A stretch of 64,000 bases of DNA from Brucella pseudogrignonensis (GCF_032190615.1 NZ_JAVLAT010000003.1:1-64000), one strand, 5' to 3'. Shown: positions 42,712 to 53,805, numbered from the stretch's first letter. Numbers and translations are program-made. The notes: a model not told the origin generated them from the letters alone.

Positions 42712-43692
42712 TTAAGAAATGTGTGCCACCTGACCGGGCATCATTGGCTGGAAACGCGTCGAATTAACGCCGCGGGCCTCAAGTTCTTTTGAGAGTCGAA
42801 TAGCTGGATCATTCCATGCTTCGTCAGTGAGTTTAAACACGCCCCAATGCATGCCCAGGACCTTATCGGCGTCGAGATCACACATGATTTGGATGGCTTC
42901 CTCTGGATCAACATGGTGAGGGGCCATGAACCAACGAGGATCATAAGCGCCGCATGGCAGAATTGCTAAATCAGGCGATCCAAATTGTCGTCGCATGTCG
43001 CGGAAAATCCTCCCTGTTCCATATCCGGTGTCCCCTGCAAAATAAATCAATCGTCCAGCCGTCCTAACCATAAAGCCGCCCCAAAGTGCCATGCGACGAT
43101 CGTGTAAGCTGCGTCCTGACCAATGATTTGCAGGAACGATGTGAATCTCCGCATTTTTACCAATCGAGAAAAAATCTCCCCAATCACCTGTCTCGATACG
43201 AGCGTCTGGCAAGTAACGCCGGATCAAAACATCATTGCCCAATGGTGTAACGAACAGTGGCGAATGCCGCGCTTTGAGCTTTCTTAAGGTCTGTACATCA
43301 AAATGGTCATAATGGTTATGGGACAGCAAGATTATGTCGATCGGCGGAAGGTCGGTCAATGCTATACCGGGAACAGCGACACGTTTAGGTCCGACAAGGT
43401 GAAAAGGACCCGCGCGATCTGACCATACTGGATCGGTGAGGAGATTAAGACCAGCAATTTGAATGAGAACCGTCGCATGGCCGACCATTGTTACGGTCAA
43501 TGCGTCCACACGACTTTCAGGGACAACCTGCTGAACATTGATCTTAGTTGGCCAGGCGTTTTTAGGAGAAGCACGCTGCCAGCGCAGTACTTCTTGAACA
43601 CCACGATCAGTCATAGGTTCACCCGGGTTGTAGAACCTTTGGCCGTCGAAATGGTCTGTTACTGGCCCGTGATAATAGGGGTTTAATCGCAA
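42712..43692 (-). CDS. MBL-fold metallo-hydrolase (NAPE-PLD/UlaG-like)
   Basis: A 326-residue metallo-beta-lactamase fold. Metal-binding residues are visible in LLSHNHYDHFD (HxHxDH), the His of VPANHWSGRS, the Asp of YFAGDTGYG and the final His of VLGMHWGVF. The layout with a longer N-terminus (YYHGPVTDHFDGQRFYNPGE) is typical of proteins related to NAPE-phospholipase D, common in bacterial periplasm or cytoplasm with unknown natural substrates. No signal peptide is evident. It is the last gene of a minus-strand group, 45 bp after the DUF4239-like gene. Confidence 0.9.
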   Translation of the reverse strand: MRLNPYYHGPVTDHFDGQRFYNPGEPMTDRGVQEVLRWQRASPKNAWPTKINVQQVVPESRVDALTVTMVGHATVLIQIAGLNLLTDPVWSDRAGPFHLVGPKRVAVPGIALTDLPPIDIILLSHNHYDHFDVQTLRKLKARHSPLFVTPLGNDVLIRRYLPDARIETGDWGDFFSIGKNAEIHIVPANHWSGRSLHDRRMALWGGFMVRTAGRLIYFAGDTGYGTGRIFRDMRRQFGSPDLAILPCGAYDPRWFMAPHHVDPEEAIQIMCDLDADKVLGMHWGVFKLTDEAWNDPAIRLSKELEARGVNSTRFQPMMPGQVAHIS

Positions 43693-43737
43693 TATTCTGC
43701 CACCCTCTGATTTGATAGCCGACTGAACTAACTCTCA

Positions 43738-44505
43738 TTACGTCTGAGGGGTATTCTCAGTTAGCAGCAGCGTTGGTTCAAGCTTTTCCAGCCCCTGATA
43801 CGGATTTGCATGGATTGCCAATATCCATAAACATAAAGTTGCACTGAAGGAAAAAATCGTCAAAGCCATGCTGCCAGCGCGTGTTCTGTCAGCATGGGTT
43901 GAAGCAATTGTCATAATCGTCATCAATGTGAGTGCCAATACCAAATACCATTTGTAAGCATCAACTGACGTCGTTCCGACTGCCAACCTCAAGTTTCTCG
44001 AATTTTGCAGAATATCAAAATCATTGAGAAGATGTGAGATAATGGGCGTTGGAATATCGCTCTGGCTTATCGCAAAAATCTCATTTCGAATATTCTGTAA
44101 TGCCACCTCAACAGAAGAAACCGGGCGCAGGTTGATATTCTTCGTCCACTCATCCTCTATGACCGCCGTTCGATATGTTATCAGAGCCTCCCGTAGTTCA
44201 GGCGCGTTAATGGCCGGAGAATTAGCCGTACCAATCAAGCGTACAATAGCTGATCGCTCATCACTGGTGGCTTGGTCAGCTTTTGAACCCACAGCCCAGA
44301 TGTCGGCTGCCACAAAGCCGAGCGCGAGCGCCCAGGCGGTAGCCACTGTCCCTATAAATGCTCCGATAGGAATTGAGAGATGATTATGTTTTGCATGCTT
44401 TGCAAGCACATACAAAACCAGACGCCCGAATAAAAAGAACGCTATACCTAGAGCCGTAAAAGCTAAGAAGGACGTATAGACAGAGAGCTGAAATACTGCG
44501 GCCAT
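43738..44505 (-). CDS. DUF4239-like membrane protein
   Basis: A protein of 255 residues. There are two N-terminal membrane helices (SFLAFTALGIAFFLFGRLVL, GAFIGTVATAWALALGF), a soluble helical middle (about 70-180; ERSAIVRLIGTANSPAINAP), then two C-terminal helices (WYLVLALTLMTIMTIAST, ALTIFSFSATLCLWILAI). The bestrophin-like DUF4239 family has this layout; its function is unknown. It precedes the metallo-hydrolase on the minus strand and follows the Abhydrolase_9 gene after 83 bp. Confidence 0.75.
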   Translation of the reverse strand: MAAVFQLSVYTSFLAFTALGIAFFLFGRLVLYVLAKHAKHNHLSIPIGAFIGTVATAWALALGFVAADIWAVGSKADQATSDERSAIVRLIGTANSPAINAPELREALITYRTAVIEDEWTKNINLRPVSSVEVALQNIRNEIFAISQSDIPTPIISHLLNDFDILQNSRNLRLAVGTTSVDAYKWYLVLALTLMTIMTIASTHADRTRAGSMALTIFSFSATLCLWILAIHANPYQGLEKLEPTLLLTENTPQT

Positions 44506-44588
44506 TCAGTGAATTCCAAACTGATAACGTGTTGTTTATCTGCGATGATTTTTCGCATCACTGGCGTAAAATTTGCGGCTTTACATCT

Positions 44589-46268
44589 TCAACCGCCACG
44601 ATACTCGTAACCATCTTCACGCTGAGCTCTATTAATGAGATGCTTCTTAAGCGCCTCTATTTCGTCAGCTTGCCAGGTTTCTATGCCCGTAACCTCTAGC
44701 CACGCATTTAAATAGTGATCCGGCGCATAGACGTGCCCATAACCCATCGGCACCGTGTCCGACAAAGGCATATCGATGAGGATTTGCAGCATGCTCACAA
44801 TCGGATACCATCCCAGCATAGGCGAGACATCAGGACCTCGCGGCGATTTCATCCAGTCGGCTTCCTGATAGGCCAGACTTTTATCAAAAAAGGTGATCGC
44901 ATCGCTGGCATATTGTAAATAGACGAAACGCGTATTACCCCATTGCACTGTATTCCCCTCTGGCGTGCCGTTCTGGTTCATGAAGCGCACAAACCGTCCA
45001 TCCTGAAAAACCGGCAACCATTCTGTTGATCCGGCATCGCGAGTATTGGTCAGCGAGCGCCATTTCTCACTCGGGAAGGGTGGGCCACTCCAGACCGCGC
45101 CATTAATTGGATCTCCCAGAATATCAAAAAAAGTTATAGACCGCTGGGAATTAAATGCACCAAGGCTAAGTCCATGGAGATATAGCTCTGGGCGCTGATC
45201 AACCGGCAATTTTTTCCAGTGGTCATAGACTGCCCGGAAAAGCGCCTGTGATGAAGCAAGTCCGTTTTCTGGCTGAAATAGGAGTGAAAGCGGGCTGTTT
45301 AAATAAGAATACTGCAAGGCAACGCTTGCAACATCACCGTCAAACAAGAACTCCAGTCCATCAATTGCGGATGGGTCAACCCAACCAGTGCCTGTTGGCG
45401 TGATGACAACAAGTGCTGCGCGATCAAAAGCACCTGTTCGGATTAATTCGCTCAGCAGTAATTGAGCGCGTTCATCGGGTGTATCCGCCACCTGCAAGCC
45501 AGCATAAAGCCTAATTGGCTCTAGCGCGGTGCGATTGTTAAAATCGCTGATTTCGGATGCCGTCGGTCCTGAGGCTACAAATTCTCGTCCCGCACGACCC
45601 AATTTCCGCCAATCGAGTTTCGATTGAGGGTTGCCAGCGCGCTCCGCTATGAGTGGCTGCGGACGGTCCGGTTCGACCAGAGCGTCAAATCTTTGAAAAG
45701 AACTGTCTAATACGCGGAATGAATACTCTACCAAAACGCCGTTTGCTATTGTAAATATAAGAGCAAACGTAATTGCTGCGCCGACAATAATGGATACTCT
45801 GCGTGGAAAATAGCTGTTGAGTTTATTGATTATCATCCGGCCCAGAACGATTATCCCACGCGCCAGAAGAACGAGAGCCCCAAAGGTTATCAGTGCCAGC
45901 ACGCTGACACTAAATGGATAACCGCTTTCTACAGGCTCCATACTCAAAACGCTGCGGATCGAGTTTTGCCAGCTTGCGGTTTGATACAAGGCGACAAGCA
46001 TGATGCTCAAGCAAATGATAGCGGCTAGCAGTTTTGCATATTTTAAGATCTGAGCATTCAGGCTGGGTAGCTCCAAGTATAGCCATAGCCAACGGAGAAA
46101 TACGCCGATACCATAACCCGAACCAAAAGCTACGCCCGCCAAAATGCCCTGAAAAACGTAATTACGTGGTATCAGGCTGGGTGTTAATGAAGCAGCAAAG
46201 AATAAAGCTCCAATTATAAGTCCCGAGCCACAGAAAGAGCTTCGCATACGAAATTTCTTTTTATGCAT
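44589..46268 (-). CDS. Membrane-anchored alpha/beta-hydrolase (Abhydrolase_9 family)
   Basis: A protein of 559 residues. The N-terminal half holds five or so membrane helices and the family signature SLTPSLIPRNYVFQG. The C-terminal half is the alpha/beta-hydrolase domain with nucleophile elbow YLHGLSLGAFNS and conserved WSGPPFPSEKW and GNTVQWGNTRFVYLQY. The enzymatic activity of the family is not established; a serine-hydrolase reaction on lipid-like substrates at the membrane is a reasonable guess. First of a minus-strand group of three. It is divergent from the outer-membrane gene at 46499; the 230-bp gap between them must hold both promoters. Confidence 0.9.
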   Translation of the reverse strand: MHKKKFRMRSSFCGSGLIIGALFFAASLTPSLIPRNYVFQGILAGVAFGSGYGIGVFLRWLWLYLELPSLNAQILKYAKLLAAIICLSIMLVALYQTASWQNSIRSVLSMEPVESGYPFSVSVLALITFGALVLLARGIIVLGRMIINKLNSYFPRRVSIIVGAAITFALIFTIANGVLVEYSFRVLDSSFQRFDALVEPDRPQPLIAERAGNPQSKLDWRKLGRAGREFVASGPTASEISDFNNRTALEPIRLYAGLQVADTPDERAQLLLSELIRTGAFDRAALVVITPTGTGWVDPSAIDGLEFLFDGDVASVALQYSYLNSPLSLLFQPENGLASSQALFRAVYDHWKKLPVDQRPELYLHGLSLGAFNSQRSITFFDILGDPINGAVWSGPPFPSEKWRSLTNTRDAGSTEWLPVFQDGRFVRFMNQNGTPEGNTVQWGNTRFVYLQYASDAITFFDKSLAYQEADWMKSPRGPDVSPMLGWYPIVSMLQILIDMPLSDTVPMGYGHVYAPDHYLNAWLEVTGIETWQADEIEALKKHLINRAQREDGYEYRGG

Positions 46269-46498
46269 ATAGTAATATTTCCCGCCTCTAAATCCCCAGT
46301 CTGAAGACGATTATTCATTTGACGATAAATTTGCAAATGAAAGTGATAAAATGCCGATCAAATTCGCCTTATTTCACAGAGAAACACGCTTTCAAGGGCA
46401 TTGTATTCTGTTTAGGAATCTGTGACTTCTTATTTTGAATATTGCAGTGTTGGTTTCAGCGCTTCATAAGGCGATATTCGTGGGGAAGGGGCATCATT

Positions 46499-47302
46499 TT
46501 GAATTGGCGTGTTTTGATATTCGGACTGGCGATATGTTTTCCGCAAAATGTTTGTGCGGCAGATTCGGTCTATAATGAGCCGAACGTTGAGCTCGGGACA
46601 GGACGCCCAAGCTTCGCACTGCAAATTACACCCTATATTTGGGCAACTGGGCTGAGAGGAGCGGTTTCGCCATTTGGGCCGGGGCCAACGGTGGGAGTAG
46701 ATCGTTCATTCTCAGACGGCAGGGATGGGCTCAATGTTGCAGGTTTCGTAAATATTTGGGGCCGATATGACCGCTTCGTGCTTTCTGCGAATGTGATGTA
46801 CACCGATACAACAGACAGTGATACTTACAGATTTCCGGGAACGTCTCAGCTGCCAGCGATAGATGTAAAAGGAAATCTAGACACAAAGCAATTTATGGGA
46901 ACCCTTCAAGGGGGGTATCGCGTCTTCGATGTTCCCGGTCTTACTCTTGATGCACTGGGCGGTATCCGTATTTGGCATATCTCCAACGAAATCACCGCAA
47001 GCGGTTTAGGACGATCAGAGAGTTATCACGAGAGCTTCAGTTGGGTTGATCCCGTGGTTGGGTCCCGTGTATTTGTCAATCTGGCAGACAGGCTGTCCCT
47101 ACAAGCGCAGGCAGATATCGGCGGATTCAGTGTCGGATCTGATTTGACCTGGTCTTTTTTGTCTACGGTCAATTATACGCTTACTCAAAATCTATCGATG
47201 TCCGCCGGCTATAAAATGCTGGATGTCGATTATAAGCATCGTGGCCACGTCTATGACGTTCGATTTAGCGGCCCTGTGCTCGGGGTTACATATCGTTTTT
47301 AA
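46499..47302 (+). CDS. Outer-membrane beta-barrel protein
   Basis: About 267 residues from a TTG start at 46499, chosen because GGGGAAGGGG precedes it and MNWRVLIFGLAICFPQNVCA is then a clean signal peptide. The mature part alternates polar and hydrophobic residues, with many strand-like segments (LQITPYIWATGLRG, VYDVRFSGPVLGVTYRF) and ends in F, the usual barrel-assembly signal. It is probably an eight- to twelve-stranded barrel of unknown ligand. The next gene (amidohydrolase) follows after 67 bp on the same strand. Confidence 0.8.
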   Translation: MNWRVLIFGLAICFPQNVCAADSVYNEPNVELGTGRPSFALQITPYIWATGLRGAVSPFGPGPTVGVDRSFSDGRDGLNVAGFVNIWGRYDRFVLSANVMYTDTTDSDTYRFPGTSQLPAIDVKGNLDTKQFMGTLQGGYRVFDVPGLTLDALGGIRIWHISNEITASGLGRSESYHESFSWVDPVVGSRVFVNLADRLSLQAQADIGGFSVGSDLTWSFLSTVNYTLTQNLSMSAGYKMLDVDYKHRGHVYDVRFSGPVLGVTYRF

Positions 47303-47369
47303 TGCGGCTTCCCAACTAGCATGACTTGGGAACGACAAATCATACGGATTATTAGTTCGGGGAAATTAG

Positions 47370-48704
47370 ATGCTAAAGTCACTTGGTATAATGCTGATAA
47401 GTTCAGTGCAGGTATTCCTCACAGTAACCGCGATACAAGCGCAAACGCCCTCACAGCCTGACACCATTTTTTCGAATGTCCGAATTTTTGACGGCTCGAA
47501 GTTGACGTCACCTATGAACGTGCTGGTTTCCGGTAATCAGATTGCTAGAATTTCCTCTGATCCGATCATTGTGGATGATGCTGCAATCCAGATTGCGGGT
47601 GAAGGACGTACGCTGATGCCAGGCCTCATAGATGCGCACTGGCACACGTTCATGGTTGCTCCTTCGATGGCAGTTGCGACAACGGCGCCTATAAATTTCG
47701 TTACATTGCTGGCCGGCGCTGAGGCTGAAGCAACTTTAATGCGTGGCTTTACCAGTGTTCGAGATTTAGGTGGCCCGTCGTTTGGTCTTAAGATGGCCAT
47801 CGACAGGGGCGTTATTTCGGGTCCGCGCATTTGGCCATCCGGCGCTATGATTTCTCAGACAGGCGGTCATGGTGATTTTCGTATGTTGTCTGAAATACCT
47901 TCACCATCAGGAGCATTGAGTTACGCAGAACGTGTAGGCATGTCTGCTATAGTTGATTCACCGGATGAAGTACGAAAGCGAACCCGAGAGCAATTATTGC
48001 AAGGTGCGAGCCAGATTAAAGTGGTTTCTGGCGGCGGAGTGTCATCGCCCTATGGTCCGCTTGATACGGTTCAATTGAGTGTAAAAGAGATCCGTGCGGC
48101 GGTAGAGGCTGCTGCAAATTGGGGCACCTATGTAACGGTTCACGCCTATACGCCGGAACCCATCCGCAATGCGATTGAAGCTGGTGTCAAGGTTATTGAT
48201 CATGGTCAGCTTGCGGATGAAGAGACCGTAAAATTGATGGCTGAGAAGGGGATCTGGTGGAGCCTTCAGCCGTTTCTTGATGACGAAAATGCGAACCAAC
48301 ATGCACACGGCGATGGACAGGCGAGTTCAGCGGCAGTTCGTGCTGGTACAGATAATGCATATAAATTGGCTAAGAAATACGGTGTAAAAGTTGCTTTTGG
48401 CACGGACATCCTTTTTGATGCCGCACGCGCCGCACAGCAGGGATCGCAACTCGCGACGATGACGCGGTGGTACACGCCTGCTGAAGTCCTTAAAATGGCA
48501 ACCACAGACAATGCCGAGCTTTTAGCGCTATCTGACCGGCGCAATCCTTATCCGGGTAAGCTGGGTGTTGTCGAAGAAGGTGCGCTTGCTGACTTGCTTT
48601 TAGTGGACGGTGACCCGATTGCTGATATCGCTCTGTTAGCTGATCCAAGCAACAAATTACTCGTGATTATGAAGGACGGACAGATCTTCAAAAATCAACT
48701 GTAG
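47370..48704 (+). CDS. Secreted amidohydrolase-family protein
   Basis: A protein of 444 residues. The signal peptide (MLKSLGIMLISSVQVFLTVT, cleaved around AIQAQ) is followed by an imidazolonepropionase-like/prolidase-type amidohydrolase. It has the metal-binding HxH in LIDAHWHTFM, the His of VTVHAYTPEP, the His of VIDHGQLADEE and the Asp of VAFGTDILFDAA. The C-terminal PGKLGVVEEGALADLLLVDG is a family signature. It is a periplasmic metal-dependent hydrolase of unknown substrate. It may be co-transcribed with the barrel gene. Confidence 0.9.
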   Translation: MLKSLGIMLISSVQVFLTVTAIQAQTPSQPDTIFSNVRIFDGSKLTSPMNVLVSGNQIARISSDPIIVDDAAIQIAGEGRTLMPGLIDAHWHTFMVAPSMAVATTAPINFVTLLAGAEAEATLMRGFTSVRDLGGPSFGLKMAIDRGVISGPRIWPSGAMISQTGGHGDFRMLSEIPSPSGALSYAERVGMSAIVDSPDEVRKRTREQLLQGASQIKVVSGGGVSSPYGPLDTVQLSVKEIRAAVEAAANWGTYVTVHAYTPEPIRNAIEAGVKVIDHGQLADEETVKLMAEKGIWWSLQPFLDDENANQHAHGDGQASSAAVRAGTDNAYKLAKKYGVKVAFGTDILFDAARAAQQGSQLATMTRWYTPAEVLKMATTDNAELLALSDRRNPYPGKLGVVEEGALADLLLVDGDPIADIALLADPSNKLLVIMKDGQIFKNQL

Positions 48705-48711
48705 GCCGTGT

Positions 48712-49029
48712 CTATACATAATCGAATGATCTGACATTTTTCAGTTTCTCGAAGACTGAATTTGTCGGCTCGAATTTGTTATCGATTGCCTTCGATTCAC
48801 GGCTGTCGCGGCGGAATGCTTTTAACTCGTCACTGGCAGCTGAAAGAGAAGTGCCACCTTTAAGGTGTTTCTTGCCAGTATCGAGGAAAATTCCTTTGAT
48901 CATCTTTTTATAAAGATGTGGCAAGTCGCTCGCGGCCGGAGATTGAAGCATTGCAATGCACATCGCGTAAGCGTCTGCAATGCGGATAATATTCTGCGCT
49001 GATAGATGTTTGCGCATCGTACCGTTCAT
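48712..49029 (-). CDS. Hypothetical protein
   Basis: A 105-residue, probably soluble helical protein (HLSAQNIIRIADAYAMCIAM, KKMIKGIFLDTGKKHLKGG). No family is recognised. It converges on the amidohydrolase gene, with its stop 8 bp after that gene's end. No clear ribosome binding site precedes the ATG at 49029 or the in-frame ATG at 49017. Some codon structure is visible, so it is plausibly real but low-confidence. The gap 49030-49485 beyond it is AT-rich. It holds a possible gene relic (reading VFKVANFYDDLMKGSRIEVA, stop near 49232) and no other feature I can name. Confidence 0.4.
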   Translation of the reverse strand: MNGTMRKHLSAQNIIRIADAYAMCIAMLQSPAASDLPHLYKKMIKGIFLDTGKKHLKGGTSLSAASDELKAFRRDSRESKAIDNKFEPTNSVFEKLKNVRSFDYV

Positions 49030-49485
49030 AGTCTTGATGACATGTTTACCCGAAGGGTCTCTACGGTCCGGGTTGCTGCCTCATCTGCACATTACTTTAA
49101 AAGCTAAGAGATCCGCGCCACGTGTTTAAAGTTGCTAATTTCTACGATGACTTAATGAAGGGATCGCGGATTGAGGTTGCTGTTACAGGCCTTGCTAAAG
49201 AAAAGGAACGTCATACGAGGACGCCAGTCTAGATCGTTTCCAACGCTGGGACAACGATAATTATAGACTAAATCAGCCTTAATCATTTTGGTTATAGATA
49301 AAATATTAAAATTATAATCACCTTCCCCGCCAAGTGATTGGCTTCATTGCGAAGATTATTGGGAATAAAAATACTAATATAGCCGGTGCTTTAATCGAAT
49401 AATGCTAGAAGAAAACCTTTTGTTAATATCACTAAAAATATAAAGATCATGCAATTAAGTTTCTCATGAAAAATGGAGTGAAACT

Positions 49486-49977
49486 ATGATCCGTGGCCTC
49501 TTATTTACATCAGTATTTCTTCTTCCTGTCACTTCGATAGCGCAGGAACTGCCAACCACTTCTTATTTGCCAGTTGAATTAGCGGTTAAATCAGCACAGG
49601 CAGCGTTAGATGCGTGCGCTACCAAAGGCAGCAATGTGAGTGTCGCGATCGTTGCGCGCGATGGTAACACCAAGGTTCTATTGAAAGCTGACAATTCTGG
49701 CCCGCATACTGGCTCAAGTGCTGAAGGTAAAGCTTTTACTTCTGCTGCGCTGGGTCGCGACACGGCTGGACTTGCCAGCTTTATCACCGCACAACAGGAA
49801 AATTCAGGCATGCGGGATATGGATCCACGCATGGTTATTCAAGCTGGTGGTTTGCCGATTAAAATTGGTGAAGCTCTGCTCGGTGGCATTGGTGTAGGTG
49901 GAGCACCCACAGGAGCGATTGACGCAGAATGTGCAGTGGCGGGACTGAAAGCAATTGGAGCAGTCATTCCTGAATGA
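49486..49977 (+). CDS. Secreted GlcG/HbpS-family (heme-binding-like) protein
   Basis: A protein of 163 residues. The signal peptide MIRGLLFTSVFLLPVTSIAQ is followed by a single GlcG/HbpS (DUF336) domain: VSVAIVARDGNTKVLLKADN, SSAEGKAFTSAALGRDTAGL and GGLPIKIGEALLGGIGVGGA. Members such as HbpS bind heme, others are found beside glycolate or aromatic pathways; no such context is present here. It is probably periplasmic. A hairpin follows the stop. It is the last intact gene before the IS6 pile at 50130. Confidence 0.88.
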   Translation: MIRGLLFTSVFLLPVTSIAQELPTTSYLPVELAVKSAQAALDACATKGSNVSVAIVARDGNTKVLLKADNSGPHTGSSAEGKAFTSAALGRDTAGLASFITAQQENSGMRDMDPRMVIQAGGLPIKIGEALLGGIGVGGAPTGAIDAECAVAGLKAIGAVIPE

Positions 49978-49999
49978 GGCGAATAATACTGTAAGCATA

Positions 50000-50025
50000 C
50001 ACAACCCGTTGGTTAGCGGGTTGTG
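50000..50025. terminator. Possible terminator after the GlcG-like gene
   Basis: CACAACCCG / CGGGTTGTG, a 9-bp stem with an 8-base loop. It has only a weak T-run, so termination may be partial. Confidence 0.55.
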
Positions 50026-50129
50026 ACAAGTACTTTTCATTTGGCTGACCATGGATGTGTCCATACCGCCGAACTGGCTCCGTCGTAAATTTTTTAGCGG
50101 GTTATAGTCGGCCTTCTCTGCGGACACAC

Positions 50130-50411
50130 TTATGCTGCGAGTTCCGCAAAGACCTCGAATGGCGAGCGGTTGTCATTTGCAAATTGGTTCTTGCGGATCA
50201 TATGTGCGACTTCGATGCCTGCGATTGTTGCTGAAGCTGAATGCAACGCTTTGAAGCCCATCATCGGCTTTGTGATCCGCTTGATGAACCGATGATCCTG
50301 CTCAAGGATGTTATTGAGATATTTGACCTGAAGAATTTCAATCATCTTGCTGTGCCCCGTGATTTTCAGGATATTGTTTACAGCCTCGGCTCCGGCGAGA
50401 TTGGCGCCGCT
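50130..50411 (-). pseudogene. IS6-family transposase, C-terminal fragment cut by copy C
   Basis: Reads LQVKYLNNILEQDHRFIKRI, TKPMMGFKALHSASATIAGI and a C-terminus ending FEVFAELAA. This is the tail of an IS6 transposase of a branch different from copies A-C. Its N-terminal and catalytic part is missing at 50411, where copy C begins, and is not found on the far side of copy C. Confidence 0.85.
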
Positions 50412-51228
50412 GGTGTTGTCACGTTAAGTTTCTCTGGCCGGAAAGACCAGGGGCTCGTAGATATTCATGCGACACTGGCCGCAATTTTCCATGCATCGAA
50501 AGCTTCGAGGCGATGGTAGCGAATTGTTTGTGCGGCTCGGCGACGAGATGGAACAGAGAAACAATTGCGGGTCGCTGAGTGCATGGAGACGAACCGTTGC
50601 AACGCTCCAGGTGACCGATGACCTTGCATGGTTCGCTCCCGTTTTCGAAACGGCAGATGGCTATTTTCAGCCCGATTATTGAGGCCCTTGTGCGACCAAT
50701 GGTCAAGGCCGGGTGCCACTTCTGCCTTTGCTGCACCGTAGGAGCGGAGCTTATCGGTGATGATCCGTTTGGGAGCAAAGCTATAGCGCTTCATTAACGC
50801 CACGAGCAGTCGCTTTGCCGCCCTTTTATCACGCCGCTTCTGCAAGATTTCTTCGAGAACGGAGCCATGTTGATCCACCGCACGCCAGAGCCAGAATTTC
50901 TCTCCAGCGCATTTGACGACCACTTCGTCCAAATACCAAATATCGCCGGGGCGCGCCTGACGCCGCCGCAAGTTGCGTGTGATCTGGGGGCCGAACTTGG
51001 CGATCCAACGACGAACTGTCTCGCATGATACGTCGATTCCACGCTCAAGCAGCATTTCTTCAACTTCACGCAGACTAAGGTTGAACCGCAGATAAAGCCA
51101 CACCGCATGAGCAACGATCTGTGGCGGAAAACGGTGACGCTTGAAGATGATATCTGATGTCTGCATCGCCAAAATTTACGCCCAAACCGTCAGGAAGGCA
51201 ACTGTAGCCCAGTTAACGTGACAACGCC
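50412..51228 (-). mobile_element. IS6-family insertion sequence, copy C, 817 bp
   Basis: Ends with GGTGTTGTCACGTTAA at 50412 and the complement of GGCGTTGTCACGTTAA at 51213-51228. It encodes the same protein as copy B, in reverse orientation. The flanking 8-mers are not duplicated. It joins an IS6 relic on one side to the 3' end of the usg gene on the other. Confidence 0.92.
50465..51172 (-). CDS. IS6-family transposase (copy C)
   Basis: A 235-residue DDE transposase identical to copy B (WYLDEVVVK, IITDKLRSYG, NRAENSHLPFRKRER). It is intact. Identity between B and C implies recent duplication or gene conversion, with copy A older. Confidence 0.93.
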   Translation of the reverse strand: MAMQTSDIIFKRHRFPPQIVAHAVWLYLRFNLSLREVEEMLLERGIDVSCETVRRWIAKFGPQITRNLRRRQARPGDIWYLDEVVVKCAGEKFWLWRAVDQHGSVLEEILQKRRDKRAAKRLLVALMKRYSFAPKRIITDKLRSYGAAKAEVAPGLDHWSHKGLNNRAENSHLPFRKRERTMQGHRSPGALQRFVSMHSATRNCFSVPSRRRAAQTIRYHRLEAFDAWKIAASVA

Positions 51229-51247
51229 GAAATTTCTGTTCAAGACC

Positions 51248-51520
51248 TCAGTGAAGCTTGAACTCGCCTTCGACGCGGCGCCATTCATTCGGTCCGATCA
51301 AGCACTGATGCGTATAGCGGACAGAATGGAGCGGGCCTTCAAGCCTGGACTGCCAGAAATCCAGGAACCTGTGCATCTCAGGAAAATCGGGTGCCAGATC
51401 GTAGTCTTGCCAGACATAGGTCTGCAGCACGGATTCGAAATCAGGAATGCGATAGAGGATGTGCGCGGTGGTGAGGCCGTAGCCTTTGAGCTGACGTTCC
51501 AGATCCGATGAGAATTGCAT
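51248..51520 (-). CDS. usg: Usg family protein
   Basis: A 90-residue protein of the alphaproteobacterial Usg family (ERQLKGYGLTTAHILYRIPD, TYVWQDYDLAPDFPEMHRFL, FWQSRLEGPLHSVR). Length is normal. Usg is named for a gene associated with tryptophan/phosphoribosylanthranilate loci in some species; its role is unknown. ATG 51520 follows GGAGATGAAGC. The stop is 20 bp from the end of IS6 copy C, so the coding region just escaped the rearrangement. It is divergent from groESL. Confidence 0.85.
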   Translation of the reverse strand: MQFSSDLERQLKGYGLTTAHILYRIPDFESVLQTYVWQDYDLAPDFPEMHRFLDFWQSRLEGPLHSVRYTHQCLIGPNEWRRVEGEFKLH

Positions 51521-51624
51521 GCTTCATCTCCGTTTCATGACACTGTGAAGTGTGTCGCAAAATTTCACGACCATCAACTGATTTTTAAACGCAATCGCGC
51601 CGTTTATTGTTCCTTTCCAGTATG

Positions 51625-51651
51625 TTAGTAGCATCAGAAGACGAGTGCTAA
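51625..51651. promoter_or_regulatory. CIRCE-like element (HrcA operator) upstream of groESL
   Basis: The right arm GAGTGCTAA (51643-51651) is a perfect CIRCE half-site. The left arm, nine bases upstream (TTAGTAGCA), keeps only TTAG and the A of TTAGCACTC. This is therefore a degenerate CIRCE about 150 bp before groES. The region 51521-51802 contains no gene. Confidence 0.6.
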
Positions 51652-51802
51652 TTTTTTCGTCTCTCCCTCTTGAAATCGAAAAATCTCAAAACCAGATCAT
51701 TTTGCGCAAAATGCTCGACTTGAGGTTTTGCACCCGCCCGGACCGATCATTCGGTCCGGGCAGAGGGAACAACGTCATCATTTTTGCTCAACGGAGGAAA
51801 AC

Positions 51803-52117
51803 ATGTCGTTCCGACCGCTACATGATCGCATTCTCGTCCGCCGGGTCGAATCCGAAGAAAAGACCAAGGGCGGCATCATCATTCCCGACACCGCCAAGGA
51901 AAAGCCGCAGGAAGGCGAGGTCATCGCCGTTGGTCCCGGCTCGCGCAATGAGTCCGGACAGATCCAGGCGCTCGACGTCAAGGTAGGCGATCGCATCCTG
52001 TTCGGCAAATGGTCAGGCACCGAGATCAAGATCAATAGCGAAGACCTGCTGATCATGAAGGAAAGCGATGTCATGGGCATCATCGAAGCCCAGGCCGAGC
52101 AGAAAAAGGCCGCCTGA
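51803..52117 (+). CDS. groES: Co-chaperonin GroES
   Basis: A protein of 104 residues: [20 protein letters not shown], mobile loop [19 protein letters not shown], then [15 protein letters not shown] and a C-terminal DVMGIIEA. It caps the GroEL chamber. The ATG at 51803 follows ACGGAGGAAAAC. It is complete and of normal length, with a slightly long Ala/Lys tail. GroEL follows after 59 bp. Codons are G/C-ending, unlike the genes to the left. Confidence 0.97.
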   Translation: MSFRPLHDRILVRRVESEEKTKGGIIIPDTAKEKPQEGEVIAVGPGSRNESGQIQALDVKVGDRILFGKWSGTEIKINSEDLLIMKESDVMGIIEAQAEQKKAA

Positions 52118-52164
52118 GGCGATACCAGTCAATCCAACCCATCCGTCAGATAGCTGCCTATTGA

Positions 52165-53805
<1,641 letters not shown>

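Noticed and set aside
41469..51228. 8-bp target duplications for the IS6 copies
   Set aside because: I compared the 8-bp flanks of copies A, B and C in all pairings, including inverted ones, and found no match. Their exact insertion history cannot be reconstructed from this window.
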